A stretch of DNA of 64,000 nucleotides from the NCBI GenBank assembly GCA_009773735.1, contig WSYG01000005.1, forward strand, positions 47,007 through 111,006, given 5' to 3'. Below are positions 51,993 through 62,783 of the stretch, piece after piece. Numbering within the stretch: the first letter of the stretch is position 1; the number at the start of each line of letters is the position of its first letter. The notes beneath the pieces were generated by a model that had not been told where the DNA came from, searched no databases, and saw nothing but the letters and a program-made list of their open reading frames with translations. The position numbers were made by a program, and so were the translations under genes. This DNA is from Erysipelotrichaceae bacterium (GTDB lineage: Bacteria; Bacillota_I; Bacilli_A; Erysipelotrichales; Erysipelotrichaceae).

Positions 51993-53147
51993 TTATCGCC
52001 ACAAAGCCAAAACATCAAATCCAAAGAACACAAAGGATAAAGCCACATAACTTAAAGTCACCGAAATCTCAAATATTTTAACGAATAATCTTTGACGATA
52101 GGCTCTAAACTGTTTACGTCCCCCGCATTTCTTGATCATGTGATCTTGATAGAGTTTACTTAGTGTTACACCAATGCCCTGTAGAAGTCCATAAATCAAG
52201 AAATTTAACGTAGTGCCATGCCACAATCCCGCAATCAAGAAAGTCAGCATGAAAGCGAAGACCTGTATTCCATCCATAGAAAATCGTTCATTTCGAGCTA
52301 AGGTCTGTACAATGGGATTGAATACATAGTCGGTCAACCAGTGGGTCAATGTCATATGCCATCTCGACCAAAAGTCACTGAGATCTTGAGCCAAATAAGG
52401 CTTGTTGAAGTTCTCTTCGGTATTGAATCCAGCACATTTACCCATACTGATCATCACATCACAATATCCCGAAAAGTTAAAATAGATAAACAAGGCATTC
52501 GTAATACATAGCCATAAAAACATCCAACCATCAAATTGAACCATCAGTGATCGATAAGCAGATGTTGCCCAAATCGATAACACTGCCGACAATACAAACA
52601 CTTTGATGTAACCATTCATTGCCCGATGCAATTGCTTATGTACATCGATTTTACTAGGATCATTAGGATGTTGGATGTCTTCAACAAAGCGCTCATAACG
52701 TAAAATAGGACCTGCTAGGAAGGTATAAAACGATAAGAGATAGTTCAGATAATGAATCAATGAGATCGATGATTTCAAATAACTTGAGCGATTTAGGATA
52801 AAATCGATCTGTCTAAATAAGATATAGGATAGACCCAAGATCTTAAAGGCAAACAAATATGGAATACCCAAAGATTCAATAATCCAATCATAATGATTGA
52901 GATAAATAAAACCAAGCACCAAAGCCCCAATCAAGTATTTTCTAAATTTAATGGTTCTTGAAGCATAATATGGAATTAAGATCCATGCTAAAGTTACCAA
53001 TGCCCTTTGCAAAGTTCCAACAGACATGAGTAAAAGCGCACCATTGATGATCAAAAAAATCTCACCACGATATTTAGTTCTATGAACCAAAAGTAGTGGT
53101 GCACTAAACAGAATTAAGGTAAACCACAATGAACTCAAAGAAATCAT
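51993..53147 (-). CDS. MBOAT-family O-acyltransferase (DltB-like)
   Basis: FWSRWHMTLTHWLTDYVFNPI; LIAGLWHGTTLNFLIYGLLQGIG (catalytic His). Confidence 0.92.
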   Translation of the reverse strand: MISLSSLWFTLILFSAPLLLVHRTKYRGEIFLIINGALLLMSVGTLQRALVTLAWILIPYYASRTIKFRKYLIGALVLGFIYLNHYDWIIESLGIPYLFAFKILGLSYILFRQIDFILNRSSYLKSSISLIHYLNYLLSFYTFLAGPILRYERFVEDIQHPNDPSKIDVHKQLHRAMNGYIKVFVLSAVLSIWATSAYRSLMVQFDGWMFLWLCITNALFIYFNFSGYCDVMISMGKCAGFNTEENFNKPYLAQDLSDFWSRWHMTLTHWLTDYVFNPIVQTLARNERFSMDGIQVFAFMLTFLIAGLWHGTTLNFLIYGLLQGIGVTLSKLYQDHMIKKCGGRKQFRAYRQRLFVKIFEISVTLSYVALSFVFFGFDVLALWR

Positions 53148-53377
53148 GTTTGTTTGGTTTGAATCAACAGGATCAAATCGGATACCTGTTTCAGTTTGGT
53201 AATTTCGCTGAGAGTAAATCTTATTTTAAAATGCTTTTCTATTTTAGTCACCAACTGGATATGTGTCAATGAATCCCAGTCTTCGATGTCTTTGGCTGAT
53301 GTTTCACCTGTAATGACTAAGTTTTCATCATCAAAGATATCTCTGAAGATGACTTGAACTTGTTCTAGAATGCTCAT
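53144..53377 (-). CDS. Acyl carrier protein
   Basis: 77 aa with DIEDWDSLTHIQLVTKIE (phosphopantetheinyl Ser). Confidence 0.93.
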   Translation of the reverse strand: MSILEQVQVIFRDIFDDENLVITGETSAKDIEDWDSLTHIQLVTKIEKHFKIRFTLSEITKLKQVSDLILLIQTKQT

Positions 53378-55157
53378 TTGGCCTCCTTAACGGCAATGTG
53401 TGTGGGGTGTATAAGAAAATGTTCACCATCTAGACGATATGTAAATTCCTGTATCTGATCAAATCCCATTTTTATGTAATGTTCTTTAACCATCGCATTT
53501 TTAGCACTAGGAATATATTCACCCATCAATTCACTACAATCCCATGCCTTGGCTTGTTCAATCAATAAGTTTAAGGCGAATGTTTCAACCCCTCGATTAA
53601 GCACTCGACAACTCATGACCCAGTTTTCAATAAAAGCTGTTTTGCCTGATTTTTTAAGTACTATACAAACTATGATGCCATAAGGTGAAAAGCGATCACT
53701 AAGATCGATATAGATACAGGCATAATCCTCATCGTTCATGCGATGAATAACGTCAGATTCTGTGTATCTTTGTGTTCTCAAATTGAACTGATTGGATTTA
53801 TTGGTCAGCTGTACAAATCTTTCAATTTGAGCAGAACCAATCTTTCCAGCTTGAGCATTCATTTGTAATGAATCTAGATAGGCATCATAATCTACAAACT
53901 GAGTCTTCAGAATTTCACGTTGAGTATCATCTTCAACCGCTTTTATTCTTAACAAATCTTCGCGCGTAATCTGTGGCCAATCAAACGTATGTGCTTGATA
54001 CAGCGCATTGACATAAGTTGATGGATCTTCAGGGACATCTATGACCGTGACTTCTTTTAGAAATTGTTTGATGATTTCTCGTTCAGCCGGATTGTCATCA
54101 AAGAACACCAAGGTATCTGTTTTTATGTTCAATGTTTCCGCAATGATCTTTAGATTTGATGCCTTATCATTCCAATTGGCCATAAAACAAGCGATATCAG
54201 AGAGTTTAATCAGCATATTAGGATGCGTAAATCCCTCACGCGCTGCAGCTTCTTCATTCTTAGAGCATACCGCAAGCATGACCCCTTTATCTTTAAGTTG
54301 TAAAACATACTTTTGAAAAGCTAAATAAGCTTCTCCAACAGCATGATTAGGATCAAGATTGATGCCTTCAACCCCATCATCTCCAATGACCCCACCCCAC
54401 AAGGTATTATCCAAATCTAGTACTAAAACTTTATGATAGAATCCACGTAAAGCGATGATCTTTCGAACATAAGCATCGACAGTTATTGGTAGCCATTCAT
54501 ACGCATAAGGTGCTTTATTGAGAAAAGCATTGGTTGGATCAAACCATCTTGATTTACCTATTTCATTAGAAAGACCATTCTCATCGATCAAATGGACCTG
54601 TTTAGGTTTATTAAGCATCAATTCTTGATTGAGTTTGTTTAAAAAATATGTTCTAGAATACGAGACATTGACTTCCAATTGATCAAGAACATTCTCTAAA
54701 GGCAAGACATATTCGCTTGCAGGATCGTACAAGGGTTGTTTTGATTGATGGATTCCCAGAGTTGTTGATAATAAGTGACCACATCTTGAATCATAAGATC
54801 AACTTTATCTTGTGGAGCTAAGATTGCCGGAAAATACGTCAAGTCGCGTATGTTAGGCAATAGTATCAAAAACTCAGGCTTAAAGGCAACTAGTTCACTG
54901 TTTGCGTTTAAGATCTCATAACGAATACTGTCGTATTCTCCTTCATAGATTTCAGCTTGAATCTGTTTGGAAAGTAAAGAAACCTGCAGGATCTTGGTAA
55001 AAAACTGGGTATTGGATGATCCAAGTACAGCGATCTTGAGCTTTGGACACTCTGATCCCAAATTTTGTTTCTCGATCCGTCGAGCCCACTTCAAAAGCTC
55101 GGTATACTCCAACTGTTCAGTTTGTAAATCAAATAAATCTTTTAGTTGATCATTCAT
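53374..55157 (-). CDS. FkbH-like HAD-IIIC protein (glyceryl-ACP loading type), split by a frameshift near 54700-54725
   Basis: ORF 54696..55157 is the N-terminal domain (LKIAVLGSSNTQFFTKIL...). ORF 53374..54732 carries the HAD domain (VLVLDLDNTLWGGVIGDDG) and GNAT-like tail. Joining frames gives CTILQANYVLPLENVLDQLEVN. Confidence 0.85.
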
Positions 55158-56115
55158 AGCCCAAACTCCTTAATTCGTCTTGAATCAAAGCCGTATACTT
55201 AAGTCTTGCTTTCCCATTCAAATGGGTCGAATCCGCATAATCATTGCTAAGATATAGGCTTCGATGATCAAGATAAGCAATCCCTAACACATTGAGATAT
55301 GGAATCAAGATCGTATCTACATAAGCATTAAATTCGAGTCCTGTTTTAGACTTCTGCAAATCCGGATGCATAAACATCAAGTCGATCACCAAATTTTCAT
55401 TGGCGAAACTTTCAATAAAGATCTCAAGAAGTGCCGTATTGTTCAATGAAAAATCTAGAAATTTCTCATATTGATCAAAGGTAATGGGATGTGACTCATA
55501 AATAGACTCCAAATTACCATTTCTAAGCGACGTTGTGAAATAGTATAGGGCCTTTTCAATGGCTTTACTTTTTATTCCATAAAACGAGCCAATAAAACCT
55601 AAATTGTTTTTCTTGACTGTGAGATCTTCTGTGACAGTATAGATCCCTTGGAATTGTAGTGCACTGACCAATACTTCCAAATTCAAACTCTTTTTAGTAA
55701 ACATCACTGGACTAAGGTCTAATTTTATGACGTCTTGATCCGCATAGCTTATACCCAACTGAGAAAGATAAGATTTCATCACAAATAAGGTTTGAATACT
55801 CATAGAACCCGTTGAAGCATTGATGTGATCCCATTGAAAGTTTTCATCGATGATTCCAGCTAAAGTCATGGAGGATCCAAAGCTGATCAAACGTTGAGAA
55901 GATTTGATGTTTTTGATCGCAAAGACATGATCTAAGCCCATTGAAGATCCGGTCGTTGCTGGAACGACCCAATGATCTTGATCCATCCAAGATGTTTCTA
56001 AAGCTTTTTGATCCGTTTGACGTGTATAAATTTGACTGATTTCAGCTAAAAAAACCAACAGGATCGATCCTGTAATCATCATAAATAAGAGTGAACCAAG
56101 GTATTTTTTAAGCAT
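55150..56115 (-). CDS. Membrane-anchored SGNH/DltD-like protein
   Basis: N-terminal TM; LISFGSSMTLAG (Ser block) and DYADSTHLNGKARLKYT (DxxH block); start MLKKYLG at 56115. Confidence 0.8.
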   Translation of the reverse strand: MLKKYLGSLLFMMITGSILLVFLAEISQIYTRQTDQKALETSWMDQDHWVVPATTGSSMGLDHVFAIKNIKSSQRLISFGSSMTLAGIIDENFQWDHINASTGSMSIQTLFVMKSYLSQLGISYADQDVIKLDLSPVMFTKKSLNLEVLVSALQFQGIYTVTEDLTVKKNNLGFIGSFYGIKSKAIEKALYYFTTSLRNGNLESIYESHPITFDQYEKFLDFSLNNTALLEIFIESFANENLVIDLMFMHPDLQKSKTGLEFNAYVDTILIPYLNVLGIAYLDHRSLYLSNDYADSTHLNGKARLKYTALIQDELRSLGYE

Positions 56116-56191
56116 TGAGATTTCCGATTTGATATCTTTTATTATAACACAGAGTCCATAATCCACTGATTCCGAGTCATCCACACATCAT

Positions 56192-56219
56192 AAAGAAAGC
56201 CGATGTTTCGGCTTTCTTT
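56192..56219. terminator. Intrinsic terminator downstream of the M32 gene
   Basis: AAAGAAAGCCG-ATGTTT-CGGCTTTCTTT. Confidence 0.75.
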
Positions 56220-56220
56220 T

Positions 56221-57711
56221 CTAGGATTCAATGATGTGCTTTACTTTATCTTTTAAATAATCGACATAATACTGTGGATTAAAGGTTTCTTGGGTCACCC
56301 TCAGTAAGAGTTCTTGAGGTTCATAGACTCCCCCATGGGTATGGATCTTATCTTTTAACCATGCTTTGATCTTCTTAAAGTCTTGGTTTCTTAATGTTTC
56401 TTCCACATCCATGTCTTTTCTTAAGGCACTCATCCATTGTGCACTATATGCTGACCCTAAGGCATAGGTTGGGAAATAACCAAACATGGCTCCTGACCAA
56501 TGGACATCCTGTAGAACACCAACAGAAGCATTCTGAGGTCTTACACCCAAGTATTCTTCTATCTTATCTGCCCACACTTGATCGAGATTTTCTACCCCTA
56601 AAGAACCATCAAATAAGCCTTTTTCAATCTCATAGCGTACCATAACATGTAAAGGATAGGTCAATTCATCTGCTTCAATACGGATCAGTGATGCTTGAAC
56701 ATGATTGATCCCAGAGATGAATTCATCAAGGGATACTGTTTTTAGTAAAGGAACCAAGTCTTGGATCTCAGTATAAAAGGATTCCCAGAAAGCTTTACTT
56801 CTTCCTAACATATTTTCTAAAAACCGTGATTGAGACTCATGAAGCCCAAAGGTCATCGATTTACGGATATATCTTCCATCATACGCTTCATTGACTTGTC
56901 CATTGTAGGTCGCATGACCTACCTCATGAATCAACGCAAAGATACTGGATGTGAAATTATCTTCTAAATAGCGAACAGTGACCCGATTGTCATGAGCGCT
57001 GAAATCTTGAGAAAACGGATGAACACTGAGACTGATCTGACCGCTGTCTTTTGAATAATCTAAAAACTGAGCCAGTCTTTCAACCACTTTAGCTTGTTGA
57101 TCCAGTGGTACTTTAGCAGACATCCATTTTGGACGTTCAATGTTTTTAGCTTTGATCTGATGAATCAACGGAACGATATCGCTTCTTAACTTCGAAAAGA
57201 AGGCATCGTATTCTTTAATTCCCATGTTGGTTTCATAATCATCCAATAATTGTTCGTATATCGATCTAGAGTCTTTTCGATAAGACATCACCAGTTTAGT
57301 TTGTTCAATAAGTTTTTTTAAGATAGGTTTAAACAACTCATAATTTGATGTGGATTTGGCTTCTTCCCAAACATCATTGGCATCACGCACCAGATTGTTG
57401 TAGGCAACATAGACATCTTTAGGAATATAACGCGTCTTATCGATCTCTTTTTTCATTTGGGCGATTTCACGGTTGGTGATTTCATCATAGTCTAGATGAG
57501 ACATGGCTTCAATGCGTTCTATGACAGATGGATCTGTCGTAATGCTGAATAATTCACCGGATAAAAAGGCTGCCATCTTATTGCGATAAGGGGCTCCTTT
57601 TTTAGGGGCAATTGTATAAGCATCCCAACTTAATGTGGTTAGGGCTAAACTATACGCAGCCACTTTTTCTTGATAGGCTTGATGTTCTAATAGATATTGT
57701 TCTTTGGTCAT
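56221..57711 (-). CDS. M32 family metallocarboxypeptidase
   Basis: SIFALIHEVGHATYNGQ (HExxH), GLHESQSRFLENMLGRSKAFW, IRIEADELTYPLHVMVRYEIE. Confidence 0.96.
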   Translation of the reverse strand: MTKEQYLLEHQAYQEKVAAYSLALTTLSWDAYTIAPKKGAPYRNKMAAFLSGELFSITTDPSVIERIEAMSHLDYDEITNREIAQMKKEIDKTRYIPKDVYVAYNNLVRDANDVWEEAKSTSNYELFKPILKKLIEQTKLVMSYRKDSRSIYEQLLDDYETNMGIKEYDAFFSKLRSDIVPLIHQIKAKNIERPKWMSAKVPLDQQAKVVERLAQFLDYSKDSGQISLSVHPFSQDFSAHDNRVTVRYLEDNFTSSIFALIHEVGHATYNGQVNEAYDGRYIRKSMTFGLHESQSRFLENMLGRSKAFWESFYTEIQDLVPLLKTVSLDEFISGINHVQASLIRIEADELTYPLHVMVRYEIEKGLFDGSLGVENLDQVWADKIEEYLGVRPQNASVGVLQDVHWSGAMFGYFPTYALGSAYSAQWMSALRKDMDVEETLRNQDFKKIKAWLKDKIHTHGGVYEPQELLLRVTQETFNPQYYVDYLKDKVKHIIES

Positions 57712-57860
57712 GTGATTATCCTCAATGATATTTTAGCACGATTACTTACAATGGCATTCATCATCCCAACAAACCATAACTTTTATGCTGTCTCTCATGA
57801 AACACACTTGTATTTGAAATAGAAACATTCTAATATAAGATTAGAGAACACCTTTCAAAA

Positions 57861-59315
57861 ATGAAATATAGCTCAACCCGAGATCAAAACCTAATCATCA
57901 GTGGAACTAAAGCCATTTTGGATGGTTTGGCTAAGGATGGTGGTTTAGTAATCCCTGAATCTTTTCCACGATTAGATCTAGATCAAATCAAAGACTACGA
58001 CTTCAAAAGGCTAATGGTTGAGATTCTACATCGATACTTCCAAGAATTCGATCAGAAAGATTTGATTGATATGGTAGATCAAGCCTACCTCAATACCTTC
58101 GATCATAAAGACATTGTCCCTTTAAGTCTCTGTAACGATATTTATCTGTTGGAGCTCTATCATGGTCCTACCGCTGCCTTTAAAGACATCGCACTATCAA
58201 TCTTGCCTTATCTGATGGCACATGCGAAAAAGAAGCTCAACATCACCGAAATCACCCATATCCTAACCGCCACTTCTGGAGATACAGGATCTGCAGCCCT
58301 TGCTGGATTCAAAGACATAGAGGGATTTACACTAACTGTTTTTTATCCTTCGGTTGGGATCAGCGAGATTCAAAAACGACAGATGACAACGATACAAGGC
58401 AAGAATATTAAAGTATTTGGAATCAATGGAAATTTCGATGATGCTCAAGCTGCCCTCAAAGACATTTTTAACAGATCAACAGAGTTCAAACTCACTTTAT
58501 CTTCCGCAAACTCGATCAATATTGGACGTCTCATTCCGCAAATGGCTTATTACTTTAAAGCCTATTTCGATTTAATCAAACTCAACAAGATCCATTTAGG
58601 AGATAAAGTCTCCTTCAGTATCCCTACTGGTAATTTCGGTAATATTCTAGCAGCCTATTTTGCCGCTCTTAGTGGATTACCCATCAAGAGCCTGATTTGT
58701 GCATCCAATGAGAATCGTGTCTTGACAGATTTTATCCAAAGCGGGATCTATGATCGAAACCGTGATTTCCATCAAACAAGTTCACCTTCAATGGACATCT
58801 TGGTTTCCAGCAATCTTGAACGCTTATTGTGTTTATTAAGTGATCGTGACGATGAATTAGTCAAAGAACTTATGAATCAACTCGATAGTAAAGGATCCTA
58901 TAAAGTTCCTGAGTTCATATATCAACGTCTAAATGAGATCTTCATTGGTCAAAGTGTTGATCAACATACGGTTGAATCCACCATAAAGTTAATTTATGAA
59001 TCTTGCGGGATACTAATTGATCCACATACTGCAATCGCAGTCAAAGCTGCTCAAGATCACATAAGTGAAGAACCGATGATCGTATGCGCAACAGCCTCAC
59101 CGTTTAAGTTTCCCACAACTGTTCTAAAAGCTTTAGGTAAAGATGGTGATACCGATGACTTTATTAGTTTAGAGAAACTGTCATCACTGAGTCATCAGAA
59201 ATGTCCAATTCATTTAAGCCATTTAAGAGATGCGACCATCCGTCATCCATTGACGGTCAATAAAGAAGCGCTAGTTGCGCTGGTCAAACTAAAGGAGCAC
59301 CATGATCACGATTAA
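57861..59315 (+). CDS. thrC: Threonine synthase
   Basis: MKYSSTRDQNL...; HGPTAAFKDIALSIL PLP lysine; TATSGDTGSAAL. Confidence 0.96.
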   Translation: MKYSSTRDQNLIISGTKAILDGLAKDGGLVIPESFPRLDLDQIKDYDFKRLMVEILHRYFQEFDQKDLIDMVDQAYLNTFDHKDIVPLSLCNDIYLLELYHGPTAAFKDIALSILPYLMAHAKKKLNITEITHILTATSGDTGSAALAGFKDIEGFTLTVFYPSVGISEIQKRQMTTIQGKNIKVFGINGNFDDAQAALKDIFNRSTEFKLTLSSANSINIGRLIPQMAYYFKAYFDLIKLNKIHLGDKVSFSIPTGNFGNILAAYFAALSGLPIKSLICASNENRVLTDFIQSGIYDRNRDFHQTSSPSMDILVSSNLERLLCLLSDRDDELVKELMNQLDSKGSYKVPEFIYQRLNEIFIGQSVDQHTVESTIKLIYESCGILIDPHTAIAVKAAQDHISEEPMIVCATASPFKFPTTVLKALGKDGDTDDFISLEKLSSLSHQKCPIHLSHLRDATIRHPLTVNKEALVALVKLKEHHDHD

Positions 59316-60180
59316 AGTACCGGCCACATCGGCCAACTTAGGCCCAGGTTTTGATTCCATTGGCGTCGCTTTACAGCTCTATGCGACCTTTAAGGTCAAA
59401 GAAGGCACTGAATTTTCGATCAAAGGCTGTCCAGTTGCCTATACCAACGAAAACAATCTTTTCCATCGAGCTTATCTTCATCGCGTAGCGCAACTCAAAC
59501 TAAAACCTAAATTTCTAGATATTGAAGTTCAATCAGATATCCCAGTCGCGAGAGGTTTAGGCAGCAGTGCCAGTTTCATCGTCGCCGGGATTCTATGTGC
59601 CCACTTGATTCATGAAGTTGACTTTACTTTAGGTGAGATTGCATTTGCTTCCAGCACCTTTGAAGGTCATCCAGACAATGTTTGTTCTGCTTGTTTGGGT
59701 GGACTAAGAGCATCCCTGATCTGTAAGAATTATGTGCTTACTGAAACGTTTAAAATTCATCCGGATTTGAAGTTTTACTTCATCATTCCTGACTTTGAAC
59801 TCTTGACTTCACTGACCAGACTCGCATTACCGGACAAAATTTTGATGAGTGAAGCGGTGCATAATCTGGCTCGCTTACCCATATTGCTTAAAGCACTTGA
59901 AACCGGTGATCAAGATCAAATCAACATTTGTATCCAAGATAAACTTCATCATCCTTATCGTTTTCCACTTATTTATCAATCTGAAAATGTATTGGCGATC
60001 CTTGATAAGGCAGGCATTAAATCTACTTATATTTCTGGAGCTGGCCCAACCATCGGAATCCTGCATATGGGTCCACTCAATGTTGAACCAATACAACTCG
60101 AACTCAATACGTTACGACATAAGTTTAAACTGATCGAATTGAAGTTTGAGCCTCACGGTATCACGTACAGTAAAGATTAA
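59302..60180 (+). CDS. thrB: Homoserine kinase
   Basis: IKVPATSANLGPGFDSIGVAL; PVARGLGSSASFIVAGI; GHKMP fold. Confidence 0.96.
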   Translation: MITIKVPATSANLGPGFDSIGVALQLYATFKVKEGTEFSIKGCPVAYTNENNLFHRAYLHRVAQLKLKPKFLDIEVQSDIPVARGLGSSASFIVAGILCAHLIHEVDFTLGEIAFASSTFEGHPDNVCSACLGGLRASLICKNYVLTETFKIHPDLKFYFIIPDFELLTSLTRLALPDKILMSEAVHNLARLPILLKALETGDQDQINICIQDKLHHPYRFPLIYQSENVLAILDKAGIKSTYISGAGPTIGILHMGPLNVEPIQLELNTLRHKFKLIELKFEPHGITYSKD

Positions 60181-60181
60181 T

Positions 60182-60619
60182 ATGAGCCGAAATTTACTCT
60201 TGGTCGATAAAAAGATCCTACCTGCTTTCTTTGAAAAAGTGATTTTAGCCAGACAATTGATTCATGGTGGTGAAGTAAAAGACATCAGTGAAGCGTGTAA
60301 AAGAATCAGCATTTCTCGTTCAACTTATTACAAATACAAAGATTATGTCTTCTTACCTGAAGAAATCGGGCCTGTTAGAAAAGCCATCTTAAGTATGCTT
60401 CTTGATCATCAGCATGGTGTCTTATCAGATGTGTTACGTTGCATCAGTGATCATGAAGCCAATGTGATCACCATTACTCAAACTGTACCGATACGTGAAA
60501 AAGCCAGTGTCATCATGACTCTGGATATCTTAGGATTAAATGTCAGTATTGGAGAATTCTTAAATGAATTGAGAGATCGTAATGGGGTAGAAAAGGTAAA
60601 TCTAATCGATATTGAGTAA
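60182..60619 (+). CDS. ACT domain protein, UPF0735/PheB-like
   Basis: MSRNLLLVDKKILPAFFEKVILARQLI...ISRSTYYKYKDYVF plus ACT domain; ATG 60182. Confidence 0.85.
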   Translation: MSRNLLLVDKKILPAFFEKVILARQLIHGGEVKDISEACKRISISRSTYYKYKDYVFLPEEIGPVRKAILSMLLDHQHGVLSDVLRCISDHEANVITITQTVPIREKASVIMTLDILGLNVSIGEFLNELRDRNGVEKVNLIDIE

Positions 60620-60621
60620 GT

Positions 60622-61524
60622 TTAATCCTGTCTTCGTTTTATGTTTAAGGTCATAAAGATGATCGATATGACAATGAGTGCAGCTGCAAACAAAGCATTT
60701 AAACTTAAGTTTTCTTTCGCCAATAACCAACCCAAGAATACCGCAACTACTGGATTCACAAATGCATAAGTGGATACCCAAGCTGGATCAACATGCTTCA
60801 ATAGCCAAATATAAGCACTATACGCAACGATTGATCCAAATAGGATAAGATATCCTAGTGACCACCAAGCCTGTGTGGACACCTCCAAAATATCAAATCT
60901 GAGCCATTCATTTCTTACTGAAGCACTGATGTATAAAGCAAGTCCACCCGTGATCATCTGGATCGATAAATTCATATAAGGAGACTTTGGAAGTGAGGCA
61001 TATCGTGAAAGCAGTGAACCACCAGCCCATGAGATTGCTGCACAAAGGATCAAAAAGATGCCTAACGGATCAAACTGTGTAAGTCCATCTTGTTGAGACT
61101 GAAAAACCAAAAGCGCAATCCCAATCATTCCTAAAATGACCCCGATCATATGAAACAAAGTGGGTCTTTTTTTATCCCCAAAACCCCAATTCAATAAGAT
61201 GATCCATAAAGGCACAGCTCCAATCAATAAAGAAACGATACTAGATGGTACTGTTTCTTCAGTTAAGGTCACCAAACCATTTCCAATCAAAAGCATCATC
61301 AAACCAATCAAAGCAGACATCATGAATTCAGAACGCTTGGGAAATACATCTTTACGAACTAAAGCAATGCTCAGCATGATGATCCCAGCAGTTAAGTGAC
61401 GTGTTCCAGCCAAAAGCATCGGAGGAAAAGATTCCAAACCTAGTTTGATGGCCACATAAGTTCCACCCCAAAACACATAAACAGCCAAGAAAGCTAAGAT
61501 GACCCTCAGACTTAGTTTGTGCAT
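60622..61524 (-). CDS. EamA-family DMT transporter
   Basis: Two EamA repeats, 10 TM pattern. Confidence 0.92.
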   Translation of the reverse strand: MHKLSLRVILAFLAVYVFWGGTYVAIKLGLESFPPMLLAGTRHLTAGIIMLSIALVRKDVFPKRSEFMMSALIGLMMLLIGNGLVTLTEETVPSSIVSLLIGAVPLWIILLNWGFGDKKRPTLFHMIGVILGMIGIALLVFQSQQDGLTQFDPLGIFLILCAAISWAGGSLLSRYASLPKSPYMNLSIQMITGGLALYISASVRNEWLRFDILEVSTQAWWSLGYLILFGSIVAYSAYIWLLKHVDPAWVSTYAFVNPVVAVFLGWLLAKENLSLNALFAAALIVISIIFMTLNIKRRQD

Positions 61525-61581
61525 ACCCTGCTCCTTAAAAATAATGGTTTGATTATATCACATAACTGTTGTATGAACATA

Positions 61582-61611
61582 AAAAGGAATACCATTAGCG
61601 GTATTCCTTTT
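61582..61611. terminator. Inverted repeat / intrinsic terminator
   Basis: AAAAGGAATACC-ATTAGC-GGTATTCCTTTT. Confidence 0.6.
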
Positions 61612-61904
61612 CTGCACTTCTAAGCAATGCACTTTATCATACGTCTCTGCACAACACTTCAATGCCCTAAGACAATCAAAGGCTCTGCACAACACGACAA
61701 TCCAATCATTACTTCTAGTACATCACTGCCAAACACAGCATTAAACTAAAACCAAATATTCTAATCTAGAAACGAAAAAGAATTCCATCGTCTTAAGTTA
61801 GAGGAAGCAACTTAATGCAAAATCCATCAACCTTATAGAAACTCTGAAACACTCTCGATACTTCTTAAATTTAGTCCTCTAACTACCCATATTATAGCAC
61901 CAAA

Positions 61905-62300
61905 TCATAAAATCAACGCTTTTTTCGCTTGTAGCATAAAAAAGAATACCAATTGCTTGTATTCAACGAGGTCGATGGCAACTAATCCTTCTATCCATTT
62001 GTCGTTGAGATCTACATACAAGTCATCTTTGCCGTTAGCGAAAATATGACGTCTAACAACCTTTTCTTTGCCTTCTTTATCAACCAAAGCATACTTCAGA
62101 TTTGGTCTTAAGAAGAACAACAACAGGAGCAATAAGCCAAGCAAGTTAGCCCACCAGAAGTCCAACGGCCCTAACGAGGTTTCTGGATCTACGATGATGA
62201 CATTATCTTCGTCAACAGTAATGATAAACTTCGCGATATTGGAATCGATAGCTCTATCATTAGCTTTGAAAGTAAAGCTATCTTCACCAGCGAGGCACCT
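61905..62300 (-). pseudogene. C-terminal fragment of a single-TM membrane protein, truncated at the IS3 junction
   Basis: ...VDPETSLGPLDFWWANLLGLLLLLLFFLRPNLKYALVDKEGKEKVVRRHIFANGKDDLYVDLNDK...; the upstream part of the ORF is antisense to the IS3 fragment. Confidence 0.5.
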
Positions 62301-62306
62301 GTCAAA

Positions 62307-62783
62307 CGTATTGTCAGTGATCTGACCTATGTCAGAGTCGGAAATGACTGTAACTATATTTGCATACTGACGGATTTGTATAATCGGGAGATCATCGGAT
62401 ACTGCTGTGGAAGACACAAAGATGCCCAGTTGGTGATACAAGCCTTTGTGAATGTCAAAGGACCATTATCTCAAATCGAAATCTTTCATACCGATCGTGG
62501 CTTAGAATTCAAAAATCAAAACGTTGATAAGGTCTTAGAAACCTTCAATATTAAACGCTCACTCAGGTTGAAAGGCTGTCCTTACGATAACGCAGTCGCT
62601 GAGGCAATGTATAAGCTAATCAAGAAAGAGTTTGTTTATCCAAGACGGTTTATGAGATTAGGTCAGCTTGAAGTCGAATTGGACCGTTATGTGACCTGGT
62701 TCTGTGCGTTACGGATTCATTCAAACTCGGACTATATGGGTCCGATTGAATATAAAAACAAGTCCCTTATAAATTGTGTCTAA
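62307..62783 (+). mobile_element. 5'-truncated IS3-family (IS150-like) transposase OrfB fragment
   Basis: VSDLTYVRVGNDCNYICILTDLYNREIIGYCCG...FHTDRGLEFKNQNVDKVLETFNIKRSLRLKGCPYDNAVAEAMYKLIKKEF; DDE integrase core, no intact 5' part. Confidence 0.85.

Noticed and set aside
54690-54740. Programmed -1 ribosomal frameshift in the FkbH-like gene
   Set aside because: No canonical slippery heptamer or obvious downstream structure; indel or assembly error is simpler. Kept only as a frameshift finding.
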